A stretch of 64,000 bases of DNA from Flavobacterium sp. 245 (lineage in GTDB: Bacteria > Bacteroidota > Bacteroidia > Flavobacteriales > Flavobacteriaceae), in contig NZ_SNXB01000003.1 of the NCBI RefSeq assembly GCF_004362055.1, positions 496,001 through 560,000 of the forward strand, read 5' to 3'. The number at the start of each line of letters is the position of its first letter. Positions within the stretch are counted from its first letter, which is position 1. Below are positions 12,755 to 19,994 of the stretch, piece after piece. Below the pieces are notes generated by a model. The model saw nothing but the letters and a program-made list of their open reading frames with translations. It made no database searches and was not told the origin of the DNA. Position numbers and translations under genes: made by a program.

Positions 12755-15154
12755 CTAATTTCCTCCAGCCCTGTTTTTTTCTTCACTGTTACCCGCTTTA
12801 TTCTCCTTGATCTTCAATTTATTGTTTCCAAACTTGTAAGAAACTGAAATGGTAAATCGGCGTGCATCCTCATAATTTGTATTGTATGAGTTTATGCCGT
12901 TTATTTTTTGTGACCACCTTTGCATATTACTTTTAAAAACATCAGAAACAAGAAAATTCACAACCAACTGTTTTTTCAGCAATAAATATTTGAAACCAAA
13001 ATCAGTATTAAAAACACCCTCATTTCTTGTATTTATAGAAGTGCTGGGAAAAGAATACATTATGTCCAAATTCATTAAAATAGTTTTGGATTTATTTATT
13101 ATAAACGAATTATTACTTGATAAACTGCTTCCCAAACCTTCTGTTGGACTCTCAACGCTGATATTATCAGACTTTGTCTTGCTGTAGTAGAGAAATAAAG
13201 AGTTAAAGCTTTCCCAGAACTTAAATTTGTTAAAAACATAACTTTCATTTATTCCAATATTTTGGGAGTCAAAATAATTTAAGTTTGTTGTAATTTGATT
13301 AATATTTCCATTTTCGATAAATGTTATTGAAGAAAAGCCATTTTTCTCCAAGGAGTAATACAGTGATGAATTAAAATTGTTTTTCAAAATATAGCCCAGA
13401 CTGAGATTATGGCTTATACTTGGCTGCAAAAAAGGATTGCCTTCAATATAGGAATATGCATTGTTATATTCCCGAAAAGGATTGAGCATGGAGTATCTGG
13501 GCCTATTAATTCTTTTTCCATAATTGACTGAAAATGAATGATTATCGTTTGGAGTAAATGTTATGTATGATGTTGGGAAAAGTTTTGAATATTTTTGGTC
13601 GGTTTTCTTATTCAGAGTAGCAGAGTAACCATTGGTCTGAGTTATTTCGTATCTCAGCCCAATCTGAATTTCCCATTTATTGCTGCCGATTTTTTTAGCC
13701 CCTGAAAAGTATACTGCCTGATTATTTTCTTTGTATCTAAATAAATTGCTTATCGAAGTTTCGGCTGTATTTTTGTCTGGATTAAGATTATAATATTCAA
13801 GTTCACTATTATTCTGCACAACTGATATTTTGGCTCCATAATCAATGTTAGCCCATTTTGACGGATGTACCATATCCACTTTTACAGAAAAATTTTTCAA
13901 TTCTTGATTCCCTAAATTTTGCTTTGAAACAATTGTACCTGAATCATTTATTACATCATAATCATCAGTTATAAATGCTAAATAACTTTTTTTGTCATAA
14001 TCAAAATAATCTATGTCTAATGATAAGTTACGTCCGTCTGGATTAATCTTATATTTTGAATAGAAATTCAACGTACTATACTTGTTGTCCTTTTTTTCGA
14101 ATAGTTTTGTCTGAATGTTTTGATTTGGACTATTTGTTTCAACATCAGAAAGGACTGCTAAATTATTTTGCTTAACAGTTGGATCGCTGTTTCCTCCAGT
14201 ATATTGAAATCCAATAGAAATATTCTCATTTATTTTATAGTCAGTCGAAAATTTGCCTCCAAAAATTTTATTATAACTGCGCAATTTATCATTGCTATTC
14301 CAATTTTCTGTTGCGTAATCAATTTTTTGATTTTCTAATAGTCGATTAGAGCCGTTTGAATAATTTAGGTTTGAAGTTAATGCAATTTTGTTTTTTTGAT
14401 AGGCAAATGAACCTCCAACGGAACCTGAAGAGTAAGTGGATTGGATGTATGCCGAGCGAAAACTTGCATTCCAGGAGTTTGATTTAGTTTTTTTTAATTT
14501 TATATTAATAATTCCGCTATTTCCTTCAGCATCGTATTTTGAAGGCGGATTTGTGATTACTTCAATAGACTTAATGTCTTCTGATTTTATCGTTCGCAGA
14601 TAATTAGTTAAATCATCTCCGGAAAGCTGAACAAACCGCTCATCAATCATTACTGCCAGACTGCTTTTGCCAATCATGCTTATTTTATCATTTTGAATAT
14701 TTATCCCGGGAGTAGCTTTTAAAGCATTAATTGCATCTCCACCTGTTGAAGCAGAAATACTATTCTCAACATTAAAAACTAAACGATCAACTTTTCTCTC
14801 TATAAGTTTCTTTTTTGAGTTCACCATTACCTCTTTAAGTTCTTGTGAGTTATCTATTTCAATTATTCCCAAGTCCTGATTACCTTGAAAGTCAAACCTT
14901 TTTTGATATAAAATAGTTCCAACTTGTTTAATTAATAATTGACAGTTTCCTCTCTCTGTTTTTATTGAAAATTTCCCCTCATAATCGGTTAATGTACTTT
15001 GCACGACTATAGAGTCTTTGTTTATTAATTGTATTTCTAAAAACTTTAGGTTTTTCTCAATTTGTCTAACCTGTCCTTTTATTTCTATTTGTGCAAATAA
15101 TGAAGCAGGCAATAAAACAATTAAAAAAAAAGATACAAAATAGGTTCTCAACAT
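12755..15154 (-). CDS. Outer-membrane beta-barrel receptor (TonB-dependent-like)
   Basis: 799 residues. Signal peptide to about residue 21 (LFAQ), a carboxypeptidase-regulatory-like beta domain (about 22-95), a plug-like domain (about 115-205, with IDERFVQLSGDDL and VITNPPSKYDAEGNSGIINI) and a long outer-membrane barrel with alternating aromatic strands to about residue 780. This matches the Bacteroidota OMP_b-brl_3 group of TonB-dependent-type receptors. Its place between two peptide pairs suggests a role with the peptides: export through the outer membrane, re-uptake, sensing or self-protection. Which of these cannot be decided from sequence. Confidence 0.85.
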   Translation of the reverse strand: MLRTYFVSFFLIVLLPASLFAQIEIKGQVRQIEKNLKFLEIQLINKDSIVVQSTLTDYEGKFSIKTERGNCQLLIKQVGTILYQKRFDFQGNQDLGIIEIDNSQELKEVMVNSKKKLIERKVDRLVFNVENSISASTGGDAINALKATPGINIQNDKISMIGKSSLAVMIDERFVQLSGDDLTNYLRTIKSEDIKSIEVITNPPSKYDAEGNSGIINIKLKKTKSNSWNASFRSAYIQSTYSSGSVGGSFAYQKNKIALTSNLNYSNGSNRLLENQKIDYATENWNSNDKLRSYNKIFGGKFSTDYKINENISIGFQYTGGNSDPTVKQNNLAVLSDVETNSPNQNIQTKLFEKKDNKYSTLNFYSKYKINPDGRNLSLDIDYFDYDKKSYLAFITDDYDVINDSGTIVSKQNLGNQELKNFSVKVDMVHPSKWANIDYGAKISVVQNNSELEYYNLNPDKNTAETSISNLFRYKENNQAVYFSGAKKIGSNKWEIQIGLRYEITQTNGYSATLNKKTDQKYSKLFPTSYITFTPNDNHSFSVNYGKRINRPRYSMLNPFREYNNAYSYIEGNPFLQPSISHNLSLGYILKNNFNSSLYYSLEKNGFSSITFIENGNINQITTNLNYFDSQNIGINESYVFNKFKFWESFNSLFLYYSKTKSDNISVESPTEGLGSSLSSNNSFIINKSKTILMNLDIMYSFPSTSINTRNEGVFNTDFGFKYLLLKKQLVVNFLVSDVFKSNMQRWSQKINGINSYNTNYEDARRFTISVSYKFGNNKLKIKENKAGNSEEKNRAGGN

Positions 15155-15287
15155 TCTAGGGGCTGTTTATGATTTCTATTTGAATTAGTTTATTTTGAAT
15201 TTTAAAATTTTGCATCAACATGCACTTTTAATCAGTCAAAACTGTTAACTAATAGCGACTTTGTTAGTACTGTGTTTTTATTTTTTT

Positions 15288-15476
15288 TTACTCGTTAAGA
15301 TAAAATGAGCCGCAATTATCAATAGTTAATTGATCACAGTTTCCTCTGAAAACACCGCAGCTTGATAGTTTTCCACAGCCACCAATTAATTTTATCGCTT
15401 GTTTTTCAGATATAATCTCGAAATTTGATATTGCTTTTTTTCTTTTTGAAAGCTCAATAAATTTTTTCTTGAACAT
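15288..15476 (-). CDS. Cys-rich GG-leader RiPP precursor, type 2 copy a
   Basis: 62 residues. The leader ends in KLIGG and the core CGKLSSCGVFRGNC is identical to the copy at 12,159-12,350 over its first 14 residues. The two differ mainly in the last ten residues (IDNCGSFYLNE here). The same four cysteines and the same spacing 5, 6, 7 are kept. The leader has drifted more (lysine-rich, ELSKRKKAIS) than the core, which points to selection on the core. Confidence 0.85.
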   Translation of the reverse strand: MFKKKFIELSKRKKAISNFEIISEKQAIKLIGGCGKLSSCGVFRGNCDQLTIDNCGSFYLNE

Positions 15477-15502
15477 ATTGTAATTTTTTAGTTGTTATTA
15501 AA

Positions 15503-15534
15503 TACAGTAAAACCATTATAATGATTCTACTGTA
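15503..15534. terminator. Hairpin between paired peptide genes (copy a)
   Basis: TACAGTA and TACTGTA enclose CCATTATAATG. Same location and same outer arms as 12,371-12,402, but the inner stem differs in sequence while still being self-complementary, so the fold rather than the sequence is kept. Confidence 0.55.
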
Positions 15535-15559
15535 CTGAAAATCTATTTTTTGATTACTT

Positions 15560-15751
15560 TTACGAATCCGTAGGTTCGTCAAATCTTTGACAGCTTACTA
15601 GTTCACCGCATGTTCCCGAAAAAACTCCGCATCCAGATAACTTTCTGCATCCTCCGGTAAGCTTTGATGTTTCTCTGTCGTTCAAAATTTCAAAAGAACT
15701 GCTAGAAAATTCTTTATTTTGAACTAAGGCTTTAAATTTGTTTTTAAACAT
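15560..15751 (-). CDS. Cys-rich GG-leader RiPP precursor, type 1 copy a
   Basis: 63 residues. The leader ends in KLTGG; the core starts at Cys35 with CRKLSGCGVFSGTC, four cysteines at spacings 5, 6 and 5, acidic end EPTDS. It is the first gene of the leftward peptide operon (peptides a, receptor, peptides b, maturase, exporter). It is separated from the divergent regulator by about 530 bp that contain the leader element and the candidate operator. All four precursors share C-x2-L-x2-C-G-x-F-x-G-x-C as the core signature. Confidence 0.85.
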   Translation of the reverse strand: MFKNKFKALVQNKEFSSSSFEILNDRETSKLTGGCRKLSGCGVFSGTCGELVSCQRFDEPTDS

Positions 15752-15778
15752 TGTATTAATAGTTTAAAGTTAAAAAAA

Positions 15779-15880
15779 TACAGCATCCATAAACACCGTG
15801 CTGGCTCGGCTTGGTTGCAACCTAGTTATTTAGATTTTTTTCTTTCGCACTGCGCAATACGAGGTACTCAAAATGATAAA
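15779..15880 (-). repeat. Duplicated leader element upstream of peptide pair a
   Basis: Second copy of the element at 12,656-12,745, with GGTTGCAACC at about 15,813-15,822 and CTGCGCAATACGA further out. The remainder of the gap 15,752-16,282 contains no gene. It holds the candidate operator at 16,136-16,163 and the regulator promoter. Confidence 0.7.
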
Positions 15881-16135
15881 TCTATGTATGTTATGTCCTA
15901 ATTATCTTTCAAGGCTTTATATTAATTCTTGGCTGATTTTAATCTTTTAGCTTGCAAAAAAAGTGGACAAAACTAGTTGTCTTACTTTTGATTCTTAATT
16001 AATATTGATTAGAAGAAACATCATTTATAATAGAACAAATGTTTATAAATAGACACCACTTTAATTATATAACATTTCATAAGTCAAAACTACAAGGACT
16101 TGACTTAGGCCACAAATGTTATGTATCGAAATTCT

Positions 16136-16163
16136 GGAATTTAGATATGGAATTCAGGAATTT
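16136..16163. promoter_or_regulatory. Candidate operator: triple GGAATT with GGAATTCAGGAATTT
   Basis: GGAATT occurs at 16,136, 16,149 and 16,157. The 15-bp string GGAATTCAGGAATTT (16,149-16,163), preceded by GATAT, recurs at 18,038-18,052 upstream of the lanthipeptide operon. Repeated half-sites at near-helical spacing are usual for AraC-type proteins, and the gene for such a protein starts 120 bp away. Confidence 0.55.
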
Positions 16164-16228
16164 TTAACTTGTGTACCGTGTTAAGTGTTGGTTTTAAACG
16201 AATTATCATTTCATTTTTTTTAAGAATT

Positions 16229-16263
16229 TTTGTCTTAAATTTTGGAAAGAAACTTTATTTTTG
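16229..16263 (+). promoter_or_regulatory. Bacteroidota-type promoter of the TPR/AraC regulator
   Basis: TTTG at 16,229-16,232, a 23-bp gap, then TATTTTTG at 16,256-16,263. This fits the TTG-N(17-23)-TAnnTTTG pattern and lies about 20 bp from the ATG. Confidence 0.6.
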
Positions 16264-16282
16264 TCGGAAATTAATATAAAAT

Positions 16283-17998
16283 ATGCGACGCTTTAAATTT
16301 TTGATAAACTTAGTTTTAATATTGTTTTCTAGTTTTATATTGGCTCAGGGTCCTAAAAAGCATTTTGATGAAATGTCTTATAAAGAACTAAAAGCGCTTT
16401 ATCATAATAATATAAAGGATGTAAAAAAGCAGTTATTTTATGCTAATGCTTATTTATCGAAGGCAAATAAGGAAGGCAATTCAATTGAAAAGGCACGAGG
16501 TTGGTATTTACTTTCATTATTATGCTCTGGAGAGAAAGCTATTCGTTATTTAGACAGTACTATATATTATTCCAAAAATTTGAATGATATGAAGTATCCG
16601 GCTTATGCTTTTTCAAGAAAAGCGTATGAATTTGTATATAAGTCGAATTATAAAGAAGCTATAGATAATTTCTTGATTGCGGAAAAAATTGCTAAAAAAA
16701 ACAATATTGATTTTTATTACCACGTAAAATATTCGATTGCAGTTTTAAGATCGGAGCAATTAGGAGAAGTAAATGAGGCACTGAAATTATACAAAGAATG
16801 TTTTAATTACTATAAAGAAAAAGATGTTAGAGAATCTAAATACTCCTATGCCTATCAAGATGTTTTGTTTGGATTAGCAGATGCATACAAAACATTACAT
16901 CAATTAGACTCAGCAACATACTACAATAAATTAGGATATAAGGAATCAAAACTTACTAAAGATTTTGAATACAATACACTTTTTGTTCTAAATGAAGGGG
17001 CTAATTCAGTAGAAAAAAAAATGTATAATACTGCAATTGACAGTATCAATAAAGCTTTGCCAAGAATTATTTTCTATAAAAACTCAGAAAATACTCTAGC
17101 GTCATATTACTATTTAGGAAAAGCATATAATGGATTAGGTAAAATGGATAAGGCTGCTGAAAATTTTATAAAAGTAGACTCAATTTACAATAAAACAAAA
17201 AAAATTACGCCCGAGTTTACAAGTGGATATTTGTTTTTGATCTCCTATTTTAAAAATAAAAACGACAAAGAAAATCAGTTAAAATATCTCAGCCAATATA
17301 TGTTTATTGATAGCCTTTTGCAGACTGATTATAAAGAACTAAGTAAAAAGCTGGAAAAAGAATATGATATACCTAATTTGATTTTAGAAAAAGAAAACCT
17401 GATACAAGATCTGACAAATGGTAAAAACAGATTTTATTGGGAGATTGGTTTATTGCTTTCATTAGTAATTATCACTACAAGTTTTGGGGTTTATCAGTAT
17501 AAAATTAAAAAGAGACAATATTCTAAATTTGAAAAATTAATATATGAATCAGCGAATAGTGAAATAGAAACTAATAAACCAATTAAAAAAGAAATTAAAA
17601 GTATAAAATCTGGCATAGAGAATATTGGAATCAATCAGGAACTGGTCGGACAGATATTAGAAAAGTTAAATCATTTCGAAATAACAAAAGGTTATTTATC
17701 CTCAAATATTACTGTTCAGTCATTATCTGATGCTTTTGAAACTAATAGTAAATATATTTCTAAAGTAGTAAATACTTATAAAGGGAAGAGTTTTATACAA
17801 TACATTAATGACCTTAGAGTCGAAGACGCTTTAAAATCTTTGAAAGAAGATAATAAATTGAGAAAATATACAATTCAAGCATTAGCTATTGAGTTTGGTT
17901 TTAATAATTCTGAATCGTTTTCGACTGCATTTTATAAAAAAACAGGTATCAAACCCGTTTATTTTATTAAGCAGTTAGAAAAAATAAATGAAGCTTAA
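16283..17998 (+). CDS. TPR/AraC-type membrane-linked regulator
   Basis: 571 residues. Signal-like N-terminal helix (to about residue 22), an all-helical TPR region (about 25-360), one transmembrane helix (about 386-405, LLLSLVIITTSFGVYQY), and a C-terminal AraC-type double helix-turn-helix (about 465-570, with SLSDAF, YIS-K-V and the final FGFNNSESFSTAFYKKTGIKP). The layout is typical of Bacteroidota regulators that sense an envelope signal through the TPR part and bind DNA with the cytoplasmic end. It is divergent from the peptide operon and upstream of the lanthipeptide operon. The shared 15-bp motif on both sides makes it the likely controller of both. What it senses is unknown. Confidence 0.88.
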   Translation: MRRFKFLINLVLILFSSFILAQGPKKHFDEMSYKELKALYHNNIKDVKKQLFYANAYLSKANKEGNSIEKARGWYLLSLLCSGEKAIRYLDSTIYYSKNLNDMKYPAYAFSRKAYEFVYKSNYKEAIDNFLIAEKIAKKNNIDFYYHVKYSIAVLRSEQLGEVNEALKLYKECFNYYKEKDVRESKYSYAYQDVLFGLADAYKTLHQLDSATYYNKLGYKESKLTKDFEYNTLFVLNEGANSVEKKMYNTAIDSINKALPRIIFYKNSENTLASYYYLGKAYNGLGKMDKAAENFIKVDSIYNKTKKITPEFTSGYLFLISYFKNKNDKENQLKYLSQYMFIDSLLQTDYKELSKKLEKEYDIPNLILEKENLIQDLTNGKNRFYWEIGLLLSLVIITTSFGVYQYKIKKRQYSKFEKLIYESANSEIETNKPIKKEIKSIKSGIENIGINQELVGQILEKLNHFEITKGYLSSNITVQSLSDAFETNSKYISKVVNTYKGKSFIQYINDLRVEDALKSLKEDNKLRKYTIQALAIEFGFNNSESFSTAFYKKTGIKPVYFIKQLEKINEA

Positions 17999-18037
17999 CT
18001 GGTTGTTAATGAGTGTTTTTTTTATGATTTTGATATT

Positions 18038-18052
18038 GGAATTCAGGAATTT
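18038..18052. promoter_or_regulatory. Candidate operator, second copy
   Basis: GGAATTCAGGAATTT, identical to 16,149-16,163 and likewise preceded by GATAT (here with one extra T). It lies 61 bp upstream of a TATATTTG element at 18,099-18,106, a suitable activator position for the lanthipeptide operon. Confidence 0.55.
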
Positions 18053-18098
18053 CGATAAATAGAAATTATGATTAAATATGATTTTGTCAGGCAAAATT

Positions 18099-18106
18099 TA
18101 TATTTG
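18099..18106 (+). promoter_or_regulatory. -7 element of the lanthipeptide operon
   Basis: TATATTTG matches TAnnTTTG and lies 28 bp before the precursor ATG. A good upstream element at the usual spacing is not obvious, which would fit a promoter that needs an activator. Confidence 0.55.
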
Positions 18107-18133
18107 CAACGTAACATTTAATATAAAAAAAAC

Positions 18134-18310
18134 ATGAAAGGTAAGAAGACTAAAAAAGAGGTCAAAAAATTTGACTTGGAAAAAATGAAATTTGCAAAAT
18201 TAAAAAATATGCATCTGATTGTTGGCGGTGACGGCGGTGATGATCCAGAAACAGGTACAGCTACCAGCAAAAATTGTAATCTTAGTAGGTCTTGCGGTGT
18301 TGATGATTAA
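18134..18310 (+). CDS. Class I lanthipeptide-like precursor peptide
   Basis: 58 residues. The leader reads FDLEKMKFAKLKNMHLIVGG, the lysine/leucine pattern ending in GG that is usual for Bacteroidota class I precursors. The core is about 26 residues, begins DGGDDPETGTATSKNC and ends LSRSCGVDD. It has three Thr, three Ser and two Cys, enough for up to two (methyl)lanthionine rings. It is directly followed by the S8 protease (10-bp gap) and the split LanB. The ATG follows an A-rich stretch with no strong ribosome-binding site, normal for this phylum. The downstream long frame that overlaps it in another phase is not the real start of the protease. Confidence 0.8.
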   Translation: MKGKKTKKEVKKFDLEKMKFAKLKNMHLIVGGDGGDDPETGTATSKNCNLSRSCGVDD

Positions 18311-18320
18311 GACTATAAGA

Positions 18321-19994
18321 ATGAAAAAAATATATATTATTTGTTTTGCTTTTATCATTTTGATTGGATGTAAATCTTCAAAAGAAACGATCAATTTAAA
18401 AACGGGAGATTTAAAACAAACGTGGTATCAAAAAGATTATGAAATAAACAAGATACCAGGTATTTCATTAGATAAATGGTTCGGCCAAAATAAAAATAAA
18501 ACAAAAAAGACTATTATCGTTGCAGTAATTGATACTCAAATTGATAAAAACCATGAAGATTTAAAAGATAAAATTTGGATAAATTCAAAAGAAATTCCTA
18601 ATAATAATCTGGATGATGATCAAAACGGATATATCGATGATATACAAGGCTGGAATTTTACTGCAAAAAACGACAGCTATGTCGTGTGGGGAAATTTTGA
18701 ATATGTAAGGATTGTAAGAGAGTTTCGAGATAAGTTTGAAAATAACGATAATCTTCAACTTTCGAAAAATGATGCAACTAGCTATAAAGAATATTTAAGA
18801 GCGAAGAAAAAGTTGGCCGAAGAAAAGAAGTATTATGAAAATAGACTGAAATCTCAAAAATACAGTACAGTAGTTTTTCCAATTGCTAAAGACAGCTTAA
18901 GGCATTATTTCCCTGAAGAGAATTACACTTATGAACAATTGGATAGCTTGTATAAGATTCATAAAGTTAATGACAAAACTTTTCGCCAACGACGTGAAGA
19001 TAATGATAAAGACTTGGGGGCAATGATAGATTTTATGATGCATAGATATGATCTAGATGAAAAAACGTTGGCTGATGTTGTCGAAATGGAAACACAAATT
19101 GATTCAATTGTAAATAAAAATTTGAATGTAAATTTTGATGAAAGAAAATTTATTGGAGATCATCCTGATATTTTGGAAAAAGGATACGGCAGTAAGTATA
19201 TAAGTATTTCTAAAAAAGGGCATAGATCTTTTCAAGATCATAATACAAAAGTGTCAGGTATCATTGGAGCCGAAAGAAATAATGATGTTGGAATGAAAGG
19301 AATTGCAGAAAATATAAAAATCATGTCATTAACCATTTCATATTCAGGAGATGAACACGATAAAGATATTGCAATGGCAGTTTATTATGCGGTTGATAAC
19401 GGAGCAAAAGTAATTAATATGTCTTTTACCAAGGAATTTTCATTAAGACAAGACTGGATTTCTGAAGCTTTCCGTTATGCTGAAAAACATAATGTTTTAA
19501 TTGTTCACGCTGCCGGAAATGAGGGCCTAAATATTGATGAAAATCCTGTCTATCCAAGTGATAATAGTTATGATGGAACTGAAGATATTTCCAATAATTT
19601 TATCAATGTAGGCTCAATATCGAGCAGACTTGATAGTACATTTGTTTCCCGTTTTTCTAATTATGGCAAAAAGAATGTTGATTTATTTGCCCCTGGAGAA
19701 GAAATTTATACTACTGCATCTGGCAATACATATAAATTTGATTCAGGAACATCATTGGCTGCTCCGATGGTTTCGGGAACAGCTGCATTAATTTGGTCTT
19801 ATTATCCAGAACTTACAGTTGGGCAGGTAAAGCAAATTATTCTAGATTCAGGAACTATTTACAATTTAGAAGTAATAATACCGGGAACAAAAGATAAAAA
19901 GAAACTATTTTCAGAATTATCCAAATCAGGCAAGGTTTTAAATGTTTACAATGCCATGAACTTAGCTAAAAAAGTGAATCGAGAGAGAAAATGA
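18321..19994 (+). CDS. S8 (subtilisin-type) serine protease, lipoprotein
   Basis: 557 residues from ATG 18,321, which gives a proper lipoprotein signal (MKKIYIICFAFIILIGC). An upstream in-frame start would run through the precursor gene and is rejected. Catalytic residues: Asp71 (VAVIDTQID), His307 (QDHNTKVSGI), Asn400 (HAAGNEG) and Ser478 (SGTSLAAPMVSG). The 235 residues between Asp and His are far longer than in ordinary subtilisins and contain a lysine-rich helical insertion (about 120-290). Likely role: leader removal or maturation of the lanthipeptide in the periplasm (LanP-like). Its stop codon overlaps the start of the dehydratase gene. Confidence 0.88.
   Translation: MKKIYIICFAFIILIGCKSSKETINLKTGDLKQTWYQKDYEINKIPGISLDKWFGQNKNKTKKTIIVAVIDTQIDKNHEDLKDKIWINSKEIPNNNLDDDQNGYIDDIQGWNFTAKNDSYVVWGNFEYVRIVREFRDKFENNDNLQLSKNDATSYKEYLRAKKKLAEEKKYYENRLKSQKYSTVVFPIAKDSLRHYFPEENYTYEQLDSLYKIHKVNDKTFRQRREDNDKDLGAMIDFMMHRYDLDEKTLADVVEMETQIDSIVNKNLNVNFDERKFIGDHPDILEKGYGSKYISISKKGHRSFQDHNTKVSGIIGAERNNDVGMKGIAENIKIMSLTISYSGDEHDKDIAMAVYYAVDNGAKVINMSFTKEFSLRQDWISEAFRYAEKHNVLIVHAAGNEGLNIDENPVYPSDNSYDGTEDISNNFINVGSISSRLDSTFVSRFSNYGKKNVDLFAPGEEIYTTASGNTYKFDSGTSLAAPMVSGTAALIWSYYPELTVGQVKQIILDSGTIYNLEVIIPGTKDKKKLFSELSKSGKVLNVYNAMNLAKKVNRERK

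Noticed and set aside
18219..18320. Upstream extension of the S8 protease starting at 18,219
   Set aside because: It overlaps the lanthipeptide precursor in another frame and would place the lipoprotein signal in the interior; ATG 18,321 gives a correct signal peptide.
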